Positions 35,930-48,407 are shown, numbered from the stretch's first letter. The stretch is 64,000 nt of DNA from Annona cherimola (GCA_030490835.1 CM059971.1:126760564-126824563); one strand, 5' to 3'. Translations and numbers: made by a program. The notes: generated by a model from the letters alone, not told the origin.

Positions 35930-36540
35930 AATGTGTACCTTTAAGTATGATTTATATCACTCTTTAATACGTACCTTTTAATATAATTAAATATTTAATT
36001 ATATAATTATTTTATTTATATTATTTATTCACTTTTTAAAAGTCTTTTCCGTTCTAACTATTATTTTGTTATTTTGTATCTTGCTAAATGATTAAATAAA
36101 GTATGGAGTAGTAAAGCTTTTTGTATACTAATGAATAAGAAGTTTGTTGGAAATAAAAAATTAGTATTGAGAATAAGAAAAACATAATTATTATACAATA
36201 AGAAATAGAAGATTATATGGAAATTGTGAAATTCATTTGAACAAAAAATCCTATCCCATTACCATCGGATGGATTGAACCAACAATTAGCGATTTTTGGA
36301 TCATCTAATTGAAAAATATAGGATGAATTTTTTATTCTCATTTTTTTATTTTTAATCTATAAAAATTTTATTTTTTCATTCCTTATTTTTCAATACAATA
36401 ATAACTTATCTTTATCTTATTTTTCAGTGCATAATAACCCCTCCGAGTCGCGACCGACCTTATGATAGCCTCCTTTTGCCTGAGAAGTTTTTGTATTTTA
36501 GTTTTCTTATAATGAGATTTTTATAATTTAGTTCCTCGTG
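35930..36540. other. AT-rich spacer upstream of the bHLH promoter
   Basis: No gene or clear element is visible. AT content drops sharply after about 36430. Confidence 0.4.
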
Positions 36541-37023
36541 ACAGGAGTTTTAGGAACGGGTGAGGGCTCCGACGGGCATCTCGCACGTGCGACAGAAAGA
36601 CCCGATTCGCGACTTGAATCTCTCAGTCGCGCGAGTGCCTTGGACTGCTTCGTTTCTCTCCGTCACCGTCAGTCGCATCCCACGCCTTTTAACAGCGCGT
36701 AGCAGGTAACCCTAGGGTCTCCTCCTCTCTCGACCAACCACCTGCGAGCTGGAAAAGAGAGAGACCGTTGCCCTTCACGCACACACTTACTTCAGTGTAT
36801 CACCCTCGAACTGCGAATTCTGTACCTACCTAGCTTATATACCCTTGTAAGTGTGTATGTCTTTGGACCCTTCTCCCTTTTTTTCCAATTTCTCTCTTTC
36901 CGCTTCTGTCTCCGAAATCCTTACGGTTGCCTCCGTAAAGAAAAATGCTAAATTCGATTTTGATATCTTGTGACAATAAACCGGTGGTTAGATTTTCGTG
37001 AGATTTGGAGGGTTCGCGGAGAG
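36541..37023 (+). promoter_or_regulatory. promoter and leader of the bHLH gene, with a palindromic G-box
   Basis: TCGCACGTGCGA (36581-36592) is a perfect 12-bp palindrome around a CACGTG G-box, 432 bases before the chosen ATG. CT-rich sequence at 36715-36900 looks like transcribed leader. TTATATA at about 36836 is a possible TATA box but could also lie within the leader. A GTAAGT at 36848 is a possible leader-intron donor. Confidence 0.45.
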
Positions 37024-38892
37024 ATGGAGGCGGCAATGGATCGGTTTTGGAGCGAGGAAGACGGGATTATGGCGGTTGCTGTGATGGGGCACCAGGCGTT
37101 CGAGTATTTGAAGGTGGGGAATGTTCCGTCCGATAGGCTGCTGACCGCAGTCAGCCACAGCGACGGCAATCTTCAGCACAAGCTGTCGGAGCTGGTGGAC
37201 GGCTCGGATCCGTCCAATCTGGGATGGAGCTACGCCATCTTCTGGCAGATCTCGCGGACGAAGGCAGGGGAATTGGTTCTTGGGTGGGGGGATGGATACT
37301 GCAGGGAGCCGAGAGAAGAGGAAGAATCCGAAGCGCAGGCTTTGAATCTCCGCCTGGACGGCGGCAGCAGAGGAGGCGACGTCGACGACGTGGCGCGGCA
37401 GAAGATGAGGAAGAGAGTCTTGCAGAAGCTGCACACCTACTTCGGCGGCCCTGATGAGGAAAGCTATGTTTTTGGGCTCGACAGGGTGACAGACACCGAG
37501 ATGTTCTTCCTCACGTCCATGTACTTCTCCTTCCCCCATGGCAAAGGGGGGCCGGGGAAGGCCTTCGGCTGTGGGAAGCATCTCTGGCTGTCAGATGCTT
37601 TGAAAACCCCGGCTCCGGATTACTGCGTTCGTTCTTTCCTTGCACGGACTGCCGGAATTCAGACGGCAGTCTTCATTCCCACGGATATGGGTGTTGTCGA
37701 ATTGGGGTCGGTGAGATCGATACCCGAGAACCCGGATGCGCTGCAGATGATAAGGTCTGCATTCTCCTCCGGGCGGCAGCCGACAGCTGCTGCGGTGGTG
37801 AAGGCCATGGAGAAGAAAGAGGAAAATGGGTCTTCTGCTTCCGGCTTTTCTGGGCAGGAGTGCGCGAAGATTTTCGGGCAGGATCTGAATTTGGGTCGAC
37901 CTCAGGTAAGTGAGAAGCTAATCGTTGCCAAGGTGGAGGAGCGGCCATGGGATGTTTATCCAAATGGCAGCCGGGTGATGCCCTTTTTGCATGGGAGGAA
38001 GGGCATCCATGGTTTGAGCTGGAGCCAGATTCACAACATGAAAACGCCAGTGGTGGCGACAACTGAGGCTTACCCATCTCAGATCCACACGGCTAATCCC
38101 CCGAAATTCAGTAACGGAATCATGATGATGGGAAATGATGCATTTGGTGGTCACAGTAATGGTGTGAGAGATGATCCCAGGCTCACCCAGTTCCAGCCAC
38201 AGAAGCAACAGCAGAACAGGCAAATTGATTTCTGCGGAACGACTTCAAGACCCATGGCCGCCGCCGCCGCCGCCGCCGCCGCTCCTCGTCCAAGTGTTGC
38301 AGAATCAGAGCATTCTGATGTCGAGGCTTCTTGCAAGGATGATCGCCGGGGCATGGCTGATGAGCGGAGGCCCAGGAAGCGGGGTCGAAAACCCGCAAAT
38401 GGTAGAGAAGAACCGCTCAACCATGTTGAAGCAGAGCGGCAGAGGCGAGAGAAACTGAACCAACGGTTTTATGCACTCAGGGCAGTGGTTCCTAACATCT
38501 CCAAGATGGACAAGGCATCGTTGCTTGGAGATGCCATCACCTACATCACTGAGCTTCAGAAGAAGCTCAAGGAGATGGAGTCGGAGAGAGAGAGATTCAG
38601 TGGTGGCGAGGCTAATTCCGTGGAGGATAGGAAGCGCGTCCAATTGCCGGAGATCGACATCCAAGATGCGCAGGATGAGGTGATTGTGAGGGTGAGCTGC
38701 CCTTTGGAAAGCCACCCCATCTCCAAGGTTGTCAAGGTGTTTAAGGAGGCACAAATATCAGTGGTTGATTCGAAGATGTCTGCTGCAAATGATACTGTCC
38801 TCCATACGTTTGTGGTCAAGTCTCAGGGATCAGAGCTATTAACGAAGGAGAAGCTCATTGCTTCGATCATCCGTGACTCTAAAGCTCCTTAG
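37024..38892 (+). CDS. bHLH transcription factor, subgroup IIId (bHLH13/bHLH3, JAM-type)
   Basis: This intronless gene encodes 622 residues from the ATG at 37024; an in-frame ATG at 36970 would add 18 unrelated residues. The N-terminal bHLH-MYC_N domain spans about residues 7-250 ([43 protein letters not shown]). It includes the region that in relatives binds JAZ repressors. The bHLH at about 460-515 keeps H467, E471 and R475, the G-box contacts. A C-terminal ACT-like region lies at about 555-615. Relatives bind G-boxes and repress jasmonate responses, opposing MYC2; this is family knowledge. An alanine run from GCC repeats lies near residue 412. Length is typical of the subgroup. The nearest recognised genes are over 10 kb away. 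Confidence 0.93.
   Translation: MEAAMDRFWSEEDGIMAVAVMGHQAFEYLKVGNVPSDRLLTAVSHSDGNLQHKLSELVDGSDPSNLGWSYAIFWQISRTKAGELVLGWGDGYCREPREEEESEAQALNLRLDGGSRGGDVDDVARQKMRKRVLQKLHTYFGGPDEESYVFGLDRVTDTEMFFLTSMYFSFPHGKGGPGKAFGCGKHLWLSDALKTPAPDYCVRSFLARTAGIQTAVFIPTDMGVVELGSVRSIPENPDALQMIRSAFSSGRQPTAAAVVKAMEKKEENGSSASGFSGQECAKIFGQDLNLGRPQVSEKLIVAKVEERPWDVYPNGSRVMPFLHGRKGIHGLSWSQIHNMKTPVVATTEAYPSQIHTANPPKFSNGIMMMGNDAFGGHSNGVRDDPRLTQFQPQKQQQNRQIDFCGTTSRPMAAAAAAAAAPRPSVAESEHSDVEASCKDDRRGMADERRPRKRGRKPANGREEPLNHVEAERQRREKLNQRFYALRAVVPNISKMDKASLLGDAITYITELQKKLKEMESERERFSGGEANSVEDRKRVQLPEIDIQDAQDEVIVRVSCPLESHPISKVVKVFKEAQISVVDSKMSAANDTVLHTFVVKSQGSELLTKEKLIASIIRDSKAP
38256..38283 (+). repeat. GCC-type microsatellite encoding a polyalanine run
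   Basis: GCC/CGC units encode nine alanines inside the bHLH protein, between the N-terminal domain and the bHLH. Such tracts vary in length between individuals. Confidence 0.85.
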
Positions 38893-39300
38893 CCTGCTCT
38901 CTCCCTTTCAAGACGTTTAAATGCACTAGAAAGGATGTGGTGGTGGAAGCCTAAATTTTTATGTTGGCGGGTGGAAGATCTAGCAAGAAGGGCTTGAATG
39001 AAGCTTGGGAGAAGTAGAAAGATTAGTATGTAGATTGACCGAGAGTTAACCATGTTGGTGAATATGCCTTGCTGTTTATATATCTGTGGCAGCTTCTAAA
39101 CTAGCCTAGTTTGCTAGCATAATTTATTCATCTGTAAGTTATTGTCATTCCTTCCTCTTTTTTCCCCCCATTATCCTTTGAATAGATAGTTCAGTAGTTG
39201 CAAAATTATTCCGTGTCGCATGATGAACTGAGATGCAAATGCCTAATTGTAGAAGGAAATGATATCTAACACCCGCATGCTCATTTTAAGAATCAGAAAG
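38893..39300 (+). other. probable 3' untranslated region of the bHLH gene
   Basis: The sequence after the TAG stays moderately GC-rich to about 39180 and has no open frame. No single poly(A) signal stands out. Confidence 0.45.
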
Positions 39301-40791
39301 TAACCTTGAGCTCGCAAGCGGGATGCTTGCTATGCTTCCTTCATTTTTTTTTCTCAGATAGTTTTTGCAATTACAATTTGATTTTCAGGTTCGAAACGTG
39401 AAGGTGGAAGATCTTGACTGGAGTTGTCTGTTTACATCTCGCTTCGTATTCATTTTGATAAAATGCCAAGTTAATCCTTGGGCAATATTATTGAGAAGCA
39501 AGTTCTTGAATTGCTGCCCTCGGAACAACATTTTGCAATTGGTGAATGGAACGACTGAAAAAATTGGCATCTCTTTGAAGAGAGCACTCTGTAGTACCCC
39601 ATCTAATTCTCGATGCAACGTTAAAGATTGACTAATTAGTGATATGGCAATGTATATATGTTTCATTCTTCCTGTATTTTTTTGGTGTTGATGTGCTAGT
39701 CCTGCTTTCCTTTCATTTTTAATGTTGTGAATAATGGCTTTTTCCAGGTGATGCAGCTAAACTATTTGTTTGTCGCTTACAGCCCTGGAGTCAAGATTTG
39801 AAGATAGGAAGCCAGTTAGGTTTTGCATGTTATGGTTGTGGATTTGGTTAAGTTGGGTTCAGTTATTCAGGATGAACTCATCGTTCCTCTTTCAGCGTAG
39901 AAATAACTTTAAGAAGCATTCAATGCACTGCAGCATTCAGATAATTCTGTGTAACAAGCCATTTATATGTAGTTCTTTTTTTCTTTTTTTTGGATTTGTT
40001 GGCAAAGTATTTAACAGTGTAAATATATGTCCACGGATCTGCTAATATTCAAATATTATCTACAGGTTTATATTATTTTGTTTTCAAAATATTGTTCTCT
40101 TGCTTGATAGTCCCTTGTCCAGTACATGGAATCTGATATATTTTATTGCCTTGATCCTTGTTTTTGTAATTTCTCATTGCTTATGAGGTAATAATGTCTG
40201 TGCATCTTTTGACTAATTCCAGCCAGGGGAAGTTGTCACTTATCATTACTTGATTTTACTGTGTCTCCTTAGAGTCCTATGGAAGTCGCTATTCTACTCA
40301 AGAAATGTTCAACATGGCTTCTCCATTCTTTGTCTGCCATTGATTTCCTTGGCCATCTATTCTGCTGTCAGTTGGGAAATCGATTGATTTCTTAATTCCC
40401 CAATTGGAGCTGATCGTGGTCAATCTCACAGTTTCTGATATTGCTGCCAGGCACTGATTCTGACTGTCATTTGCTTTTGGGAAAGCTACTACCGCTACTT
40501 TTTGGCTATTTGCGTAGCATGCAGAAGGAGAGAAACTGGAGTTGAGCCTTTGGCCACTTCAAAATAGAATGGATTCTGATTGCAGGAATCTTCGAATTGC
40601 CTGTCTTTGAGGTCTGATGCAATGTGCTGTTTGGGCATTTGGAATTTTCGAATTGCCAGTAAGTTGGCAGTCTCTGCCCTATGAAAATTCAATCCAAGCA
40701 GAACATGAGATTTTGACTTAGTTGAATATCCAATACTGTTCAAAGCATTTGATATATATTCCTTTTCGAGGACCAATCATCTTTTCGATAA
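39301..40791. other. transcript-like spacer of medium GC, no recognised gene
   Basis: This stretch is less AT-rich than the spacers and resembles intron or UTR DNA (T-rich tracts before TTTCCAG at about 39743). Frames of 88-93 residues show no motifs. It may be a downstream part of the bHLH transcription unit or a non-coding gene. Confidence 0.3.
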
Positions 40792-41160
40792 GTGATCCCG
40801 TTAGCCCGGGCTAAGTAAATGTCACTTAGCCTACCTCAAAAATTCTATTTAAAATAATTTTTTTTTGTTTTTTTCTTCATACACTTGTTTATCTAAGTAT
40901 ATTTAATATATAAATCGGATTTTATCATTTTTGAATATTTTAGATTTTTAAAAATAACGGTATTTTAAATACATATATATGCATAGTTGTTTAAAAATCT
41001 TAAAAAAAAAGATAAATAAATTCAAAAATGGTAAACTTGGTTTATATGTTAAATATACTTAGATAAACAAGTGCACGGAGAAAAAAAATTTAAAAAAAAA
41101 ATTGTTGTAAATAAATTTTTTAAGATAAGCGAAATACTTAGCCCGAGTTTACAGTATCAT
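40792..41160. repeat. foldback element F8
   Basis: The left end GTGATCCCGTTAGCCCGGGC and the reverse complement of the right end, ATGATACTGTAAACTCGGGC, align through CGGGCTAAG. The left end contains the palindrome TTAGCCCGGGCTAA. Inner arms hold ACACTTGTTTATCTAAGTAT and its mirror around the AT-rich core. The right terminus matches that of F4. Confidence 0.7.
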
Positions 41161-43920
41161 CAATCTTCTTCTTCGATGGAAAGTACTTGATAATTGGGCG
41201 AAGGGCGTTTGAGTTAGCCGGGTCACGGGTTGGCCCATCCGGTTATACCCCAGAATTTGTTACATCGTATAGGTGGTCTGAAGTGTTTGGGTCGAATCAA
41301 TTCCAAGCAGCGAAAAGAAAAGGATGAGAACGTGGATTGTAGGTAGGTACTTAAAAATCACGTTGTGCACATGTCATCCTCGTGGTGATGTGGTGCAGGA
41401 GGAGCGCATGTAGACGCGAGCAATACCAATGACTTTTTTGCGGGTGAGGGGCGTAGACTTTCAGGTGGTTCCGGGGACTACCATACCAGGGCCATCACCG
41501 GATTGGCATGTGGGGACGTACGGACGGAGGTGGATTGGATGACCACCGTGTCGAGGCTATCATCCACGACGATCATGTGAGTTGCGTGGGTCCCAAAACG
41601 AGGGGGGGCTGATAGGTTGGTTTGTTGGTGGCCTTCTGTCTCTTTTCTTCTCACCGCCGCTTCCTCTTTATCTACTTTATTATTTTTTTCGAAAAAATAT
41701 ATATTCGGTGGGGGAGTACTCAAATGCACTCAACCCATGTGAGCAATGCCTAAAGGAAACGAGAAGAATGTGTTCCGTTGATTCGATTTTTTTAATTGTG
41801 TATATATATATATATATATATTTATTTTTTTTCCTGTTCCACCCACCCACTCTCGAAATCGTTTTTCGGGTGACGTTAGGATGGGATTGGAAACCCAAAT
41901 AACGGACATGGCCTGCCAACTTCCTCCAACTTTTGGTAATAACAATACACCTACTGAAGGAGAACTTCGGGCAGGGGGGAATGGGATAGTGTTCAAAGTT
42001 CGAACTATTCCCTTGCGACAGTTTTGAAGTCACGAACCACTCAGAAGTACTGAGATGAAGATTAATTGGCCGTTTGAGAGTTAAAAAAAACGAATAAAAA
42101 TATCTATAAGAATATTCGACCCACAAAAAACCAAAAAAAAAAAAAGGCTTCTTACTCCTTTCTTCTTACTCGATTCCGACCTCAACCCACCGATAATGTC
42201 ATCTTTCTAGACTTTCCTCACTCTCGACCCACAATGATGTCTTCTACGGGCGTGTTTATAAATGTAAGAGGTGAATAAGGAAGTGGAAATTTTTTTAAGA
42301 AATATAAAAGTAATGTGTGATGTGATAGGCATAAAATGATAATGAATAGAGTAACTGTATGAAAAATAATTGGAATACAAAATAAAAACACAAGAATAGA
42401 ACAGTTAAAATAGATAAAATAATTATAATGCATGGGGAAATGAGATTCCCATTTCTCCTCTCCTCATTATCTATCCAAACAAACTCATAGATTCGTCTAT
42501 AACCTACCCCAACTTAATTAAAGATATTGTTAATTTTTTATATCCTATTTTATAAATACTTTTTTTGGAACTTGCCTTACTCAAAAGCAAATAAATGTAG
42601 AGGATACTCACGCACACCTTGTCTAATTTACTTTACACCCCTACCCTGCCCCTTGTATTGCCCATCTTCAATAATTGTTCTGTTTCAAAATGCTGTTCAT
42701 AGCTGAGATAAGATGATCTTGGAATGAAATCTCTCAATTTTCAAAATTACTTTTTCCATTCCTAATAACATCTTATTTTTCTTTTTAAATATAATTTTTC
42801 GCAACCTCACAATATCTTTTTCCGTTCCCAAAATATGTTTTCAAAATTCTTATCACATTCTCATTTCATTTAAACTCTAAATAGCCCCTAGGTAATCTTT
42901 ACACTCTTCTCTTTTATTCTTCTTCCAATGATTATTTCCTAATTACTTGTTCATGAGGACATCTTTCTCCGATTGTAATGGTGTGTATCACCTACATCTA
43001 ATTCGTTTGTCATTACCTAATATGACAACTTATGAGAAATTTTTGGCTATGGATTGAAACTTTTGTCACTAATTTATTGATTTTTACTATTGTTATTCAC
43101 TAAAGCTCTGTCTCCTTGGTTGTGATCTTGAGTTCGGAATCCAATACAAGTTATATTCACTTGGTTTAATTGATAGGTTGTGTTGCTCTCTTATTGTATT
43201 TGGGAGCCTATTATCTCTCCTATTGATATTTGGGAGCTTATAACAGTCCTTTTTAAAAAAAAAAATTATAAAAGTTGTCTCGATACTTAATTATAATATG
43301 AGTTTAGATATGATGTAAAATATATACCAATAAAAAAATATTTAAAAATTTAAAAATAATGAAAATACCAAACTTGCATAATAATAGATAAATGCTAACC
43401 TCTTTCATTCTCGATTTCTTTTTATCCATAAACCTTAACCCTTTTTGGACTAAGAAAAGAGGAAAGACCATCCTCATAAGGAAGTAACTTTGTTATCACC
43501 ATTTTCGAAATTTTTAATATTTTTATTCATTGTAAAATTTTTTCTTGAACCCATTAGGAATATTTCCTATTTTATAAGTGATATTAGATTGTGTTTTTTT
43601 CAGATAGAATTTATCTAAGCCTTAAGATGCTCATTTTTTTCAAAAGATAACAAACATTGAATTTAGCCCAAATGTGTTGTAGTAAATTTGTAAAGGAAGT
43701 GATTAAAGTGGGCAAGAAATGCCTAAAGTCTACTAAATAATATAGATGACCAATTTATTGCTTCCAGCCATCTCACAAAAACTGAAAATTGAAATTTTTT
43801 TAAAAAATGGTTACAAGAGGTGGTCATCAAGCTTTCAAAAATCCACTTCATAAGCGTAGTAAAAATGATGTAAAAAATCTCAAATTTCTAACGACATTCG
43901 GATTGATGAGGTGGGATTAC
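41161..43920. other. spacer with MITE debris, no recognised gene
   Basis: A GC-richer patch at 41200-41640 has no coding motifs. An (AT)n tract lies at about 41801-41820. At 42248-42475 an inverted-repeat-like segment begins GGGCGTGTTTATAAATG and ends near ATCCAAACAAACTC, probably another MITE. The rest is AT-rich. Confidence 0.4.
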
Positions 43921-43925
43921 ATACC

Positions 43926-45190
43926 TGTAGCACCCGCCGTGAGCGCTACGGTGGGCTCGGAATGGTTTCCCGGGCCTTAGAGATGCGGATCGTGTTGAAA
44001 AGCAACGTGGGCTTAGATTTCCTGCATTCACATGGGGTAAAACGCATTAGGCTTCATATCTTTTAGGAAAGTTGGCGTGTGGGTATTTTCTCGTGATTTC
44101 GGCAGCATAACGGCTAAGACGGGGCTTTCCGTACACGGGTCAAGTCACAAATCCGGCAGCATAACAGCAGCGTATTATGCTGGGATCCGTGGACCCGCGT
44201 GCACCCACCTTGCCGGGGCGTTAACTCAAACACGCACACAAAAAAATAAAGAAAAACGGAGTCGCCACTGATCTTTAAAGGGAGATCAGACCCTGTTTAA
44301 AGAAATAAGGCACTAATAATACAGAGATCGGGTTCCGGCCTACGGATTGAAGCAAATATGGAGAAATCTGCCAACCCGAGGCGGTTTACACGGCGTGAAA
44401 GGGGGAAAATAAAAAGGGTTTAAGAGAACGGGAGAGATGGAAAGGGGAAAATGGGAAGAAAGGCGTGGAGCGCATAGAGCATGGAAGCCGGGATGCCGGG
44501 GGCGTTGCTGCAGACTCCCGTCCTCCCCTTGGGATGCCTCTCTTCAAGTCTTCAAATGAGAGGGGGAGCTCTCCTTTTATAGATGTAGGAGTGGGCTTTG
44601 GGCTCTCTTGAGGTCATGGACTTAGTCCATGGACTTGGGCTTGAGTGGGATCATGGACTTGGTCCATGAGCTTGGTCTTAAGTTTGGGTAATGGGCTTTG
44701 GGCTTGAGTTGAGAGCATGAGCTTGAGCTTAGTTGAGAGCATGGGCTTGAGCTTGGTTGAGAGCATGGGCTTGAGCTTGGTTGAGAGCATGGGCTTGAGC
44801 TTGGTTGAGAGGTGTTGGACTTGGTCCATGAGCTTTGAGCTTGGCGGGCTCCTTCCATAGTGGGCTGGAACTTAGTGGGCTAGAGCTTGGCTAAGCCCGT
44901 TGTTTTGGGTGGGCCGTTGTAGAGGCCCAAAATTATAGAGAAGCCTACTTCTGAGGCTTGGTGGGCTGCATTGTGGAGCCCGTTGAGGTGGCCTGTAGGA
45001 GCTTCGCTCGTGTGGGCCGGATCTGGCTTGTTGAAAAGCCTGCTTCGAGGCTTGGTGGAGCTTCGCTCCGTGGGCTGTGTTTGGAAGGGCCTGCTTAGCT
45101 TGCTTGAACCTCCTTTTGCCTTGAATTTGTTTGAGTTTGGAACTTTTTTCCATTTTACCCATTTTTGGGCCCAAAGGTGGGGTGTCAACA
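43926..45190. mobile_element. solo LTR (1265 bp) with 5-bp target duplication
   Basis: The unit starts TGTAGCACCC and ends GGGGTGTCAACA, the TG...CA form of LTRs with short inverted ends. ATACC flanks it at 43921-43925 and 45191-45195. No second LTR, primer site or gag/pol frame lies on either side, so this is a solo LTR left by recombination between two LTRs. The superfamily cannot be fixed without the internal part; 5-bp duplications fit Ty3 and Ty1 types alike. Confidence 0.88.
44709..44804. repeat. four tandem 24-bp repeats inside the solo LTR
   Basis: TTGAGAGCATGGGCTTGAGC plus TTGG recurs at 44709, 44733, 44757 and 44781, nearly identical, with related CTTGAGCTT and GGACTTGG blocks on both sides. 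The minus-strand frame with repeated KLKPMLST is produced by this array and is not a protein gene. Confidence 0.9.
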
Positions 45191-45453
45191 ATACCACTTA
45201 TATCTAAACTGTTTTATAAATTCATAGATTATGAATGTCTGGATTTTTTTTTTCCCTATTCGGAGTCTGAATTGAGCTATCCCGGTTTAGCGACGATTAG
45301 ACCGAGTTACTCGGAAAATTTCAATGCACGTTTCACATAAGGTATTAGGTATGTATATATCGCCAAAAAATTTCTCTCATGATGTTTCCTTTTTCTCTTA
45401 TGTTTTTTATTACTAATAGTCGTTTAAGTTACAAAATGAACAATTTTAAATTA

Positions 45454-45692
45454 TGTTTGGCGTTTGATAAAAATTGAAATGGAAAAGGTGAAGTGGTTTA
45501 ATAAGGGCAATAATAAGTAGTAAATAAAATAAAATTAAAGTAGGCATAGTACTTATATGAGCAGTTATATAAAAATGATTAAAAAATAGAGTAGTTATAG
45601 AATAAAATACTAAGAAATGATTAAAAAGTATTGTAGTTAAAAAGAGTAATAAATTTTAAATATACAATCTTTCATGTTTGTCAAACACGCCC
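45454..45692 (+). mobile_element. MITE of the GGGTGTGTTTGG family, 5' end decayed
   Basis: TTA lies at 45451-45453 and 45693-45695. The right end is TGTCAAACACGCCC and the left end is reduced to TGTTTGGCGTTTG. The interior (AATAAAATAAAATTAAAGTA) fits the family. Confidence 0.55.
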
Positions 45693-45695
45693 TTA

Positions 45696-47014
45696 GTCAT
45701 CAAATTAAGATACACATATTTTCCTTGTTCTATTCTAATGGTGTTTGTTAATATGTTTAGTTTGTCTTAGCAACATGATTCCATATGCCCGCCCATAAAT
45801 AAGGCAATTTATAGGTGACCAAAAATATTTTTTAAAATTTTCTAAATATACGAGCTCACCTAAATACTGTCTCACGTAACTTTTAACTTTTTAAAATTTT
45901 TAAATATTTTCATTTGAAAAATCAACAAAATGGGCATGAATGCAAGCAACCATAAGTTTAAAGAAACAAAACAAAAATGAGTCTTTTTTTAGTTTTTTTT
46001 CTTTTTACTATGGTTACATTCAAAAGATACAAAATCTTTTAATGCAATGTCTGTCCTCAATCTCGAAACAACTTTTTCAACTTATTATATAATTTTTAAA
46101 ATTTTTAATATAACTTTTTATATTTATAATATAATATTTTACATTTCTAATACAAATTTTAGTATTCTTAATGCTTATCATCATATTTTTATCCCATTTA
46201 AGTTTATTGAATCTTTCCAAACAGGCAAGTAGTTTTAGTATATTATGCAGATAAAGCATTAGTTGGCTGAATTTTATCGCTATCTTATTTTTTTAATAAA
46301 AATATTATTGCTACGCTGCCGGAGGCAACAAATTTTTTCTTTAAAAGAGAAAATTCAAATTCCAGCTTCTAATAATCAAAAAGAAAAAAAAAATCCAGCT
46401 TGTAACAAGCCGGAAGGCGGAAATGAGAATTTGAAAGACAGTTTCTGTCTTCTGAATCACGCACACATTGCTTCCAGGTGCAAGGCATTAGGCACGTGCA
46501 TGATGCGGCAGGGGCGGCAAGAGCAGAGCAGCTGCTGTGGCAAACCGTTGAAAACCGTGACGCGCATGATTCCACGCGCCCACTCAGATTCAGTTATTCA
46601 CGTGCTTAGATTTCCTTTAGTGGTCAACGTAAAATGGTCGGTGGTAGCAAAGATTCGTGGAGTGTGGCCAGATTTTCCAGGATCGCGAGACTCGTGCTAA
46701 CTCGCGACGTGAAGATCAGATCTCAACCGTAGGATAGATCTTAATCGCGGAATAGTACGTAAGTGGTCTGTGAATTGGGTCAGCCCACAACTAACGACCG
46801 GCTGAGATGAGAGAATTCATTGTTAAAAATCTTTTTCCCGTCCTAAAAAAAAACGAACGAAATTCATTTTTAATATAACAAGTTGACGCGAACCTGCCCA
46901 TAGGGCGGTTGGTTTCGCGTGGGGGCTTCGTGCAGTTGCCATTGAGCAGTTTCTGCTATGGCGAAATTACATAAAAAAATAAAAATTATAACAAGTTGAC
47001 AACTGTATTTTTTT
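45696..47014. other. AT-rich spacer with a GC-richer patch
   Basis: The patch at 46430-46780 (CACGTGC at 46494) carries frames of 68 and 145 residues without motifs. No gene is supported. Confidence 0.35.
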
Positions 47015-47126
47015 TTTATATTTTCAATATGATTTTTTAAATATATATAATATTAATTTTGTATCCCATCTTTATATTTTCAATATGATTTTTTAAATAT
47101 ATATAATATTAATTTTGTATCCCATC
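47015..47126. repeat. two-copy tandem duplication, 56-bp unit
   Basis: TTTATATTTTCAATATGATT begins at 47015 and 47071, and each copy runs to TTTTGTATCCCATC without visible differences. Confidence 0.9.
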
Positions 47127-47170
47127 TTCCCATCATGTCCCTGTCCCATCTCACCATCGTCGCCAACTTA

Positions 47171-47451
47171 GGGTGTGTTTGGAAATGGGTAAAACTTTTG
47201 ATGAAAAATTGTAGAGAGTAGAAGTTGTCAAATGATGTGATATGATAGGGGTAATAATAAAGAATAAATAAGATAAAGTTGAAATAAATAGGTTAGTGGT
47301 GTTGGTAGTTGTGTAAAAATGATTGAAAAGTAGGGTAGTTGTATAGAAAAATGTGAAAAAATGATTAAAAAATAGGATAGTTGTAGAGAGTAAAAAGTTT
47401 TAGATTGAAAAGTTTTAATTTTACAACTTTTCCTTAATAACAAACACACCC
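47171..47451 (+). mobile_element. MITE, best-preserved member, with TTA target duplication
   Basis: TTA precedes (47168-47170) and follows (47452-47454). The ends are GGGTGTGTTTGGAAATGGG and AACAAACACACCC. At 281 bp and without coding capacity it fits a Tourist-like (PIF/Harbinger) element. It is a good reference copy for the family in this window. Confidence 0.8.
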
Positions 47452-47637
47452 TTAATTATATATCTATTGCCTCGAGTTCAATAGTTGCAGGGAAGACGTG
47501 AGAATAACTCGAATAAGGATATTAATAATTAAAATGTCAAGTTTATCAAAAACATGTGTGAGAAGAAGTATGAAAGTTATTTTTTATGTTATCGTATAAA
47601 TCCTAATTTTAATATTTTTATATCGTATTTATTTTTA

Positions 47638-47895
47638 GGGTTTGTTCACTGACACATAAAACTTTTCAAACAAAATTTTAATCTAAAATTTTTCAGTTTC
47701 CATAACTATCAATTTTTAATTATTTATTCATTTCTCCCTATATAATTATCATTCTTTTCAATTACTTCTACGGTTCTACTTAACTGCCGGTCTATATATT
47801 TTAACTTTATTATTTTTACTACTTATCATACCACATCATTTTTTCACATCTCATGAACTTTTCATTAAAAGTTTTATCACTTTTCAAGTATACCC
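47638..47895 (-). mobile_element. MITE of the same family, reverse orientation, TTA duplication
   Basis: TTA lies on both sides (47635-47637, 47896-47898). The ends are GGGTTTGTTCACTG and CAAGTATACCC. The interior is reversed (TTTTAACTTTATTATTTTTA) relative to the copy 190 bases to the left. Confidence 0.7.
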
Positions 47896-48025
47896 TTAGT
47901 CTCCGATTCCATATTTGTTAAATTTATATATTAATTGCTATATTTTGATGTTTGATAAGTTAAAATGTTGTTAACATGAATGGTGTAATAAATTTAGGAA
48001 AATAAGAAAGGGATAAAAAATATAA

Positions 48026-48407
48026 GAGTAATTCAAATATGATCACAAGTTTTACTCCTATTTACAATTATAACTACATTATAAAAATGAAAAATATAAC
48101 CATATATTTTCACTATATTTCGATACACACAATGTTGTTAGTTGTGCTTTCAAAATACCCTTGATTAAAACCTAAACCAAGACCAAAAGAATAATAATAC
48201 ATACGGTCATCAAAATATGAAGTTAGAACAATATACGGCAAAAAAAAAAAACCTTTACATATGAAAATCAAAGAGAATTCAAGTTTTAGAAAAGGTGATT
48301 TTAGTAAAAATATGCGGGGTGTTGCCATCTTTACAAATATGGTAAAAACACGGGGCTATATTTGTCGTCTTATAAATACACGATCATATCTGCAAATAAG
48401 GGTAACA
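48026..48407. repeat. inverted-repeat element related to the one at 7197
   Basis: The left end GAGTAATTCAAATATGATCA mirrors the right end (reverse complement TTATTTGCAGATATGATCGT). The interior pairs AACCATATATTTTCAC-type and ATGGTAAAAACACGGGGCTA-type arms. There is no coding capacity. Confidence 0.6.

Noticed and set aside
36988..38819. Several long frames on the minus strand and other plus frames
   Set aside because: All overlap the bHLH coding frame, which has full domain support; they come from GC-rich codon use.
44709..44804. Regularly spaced repeats considered as a CRISPR array
   Set aside because: Units are contiguous without unique spacers, lie in a plant LTR, and CRISPR arrays are prokaryotic.
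44614..44829. Repetitive frame with KLKPMLST units
   Set aside because: Made by the 24-bp array within the solo LTR; non-repeat parts show no protein character.
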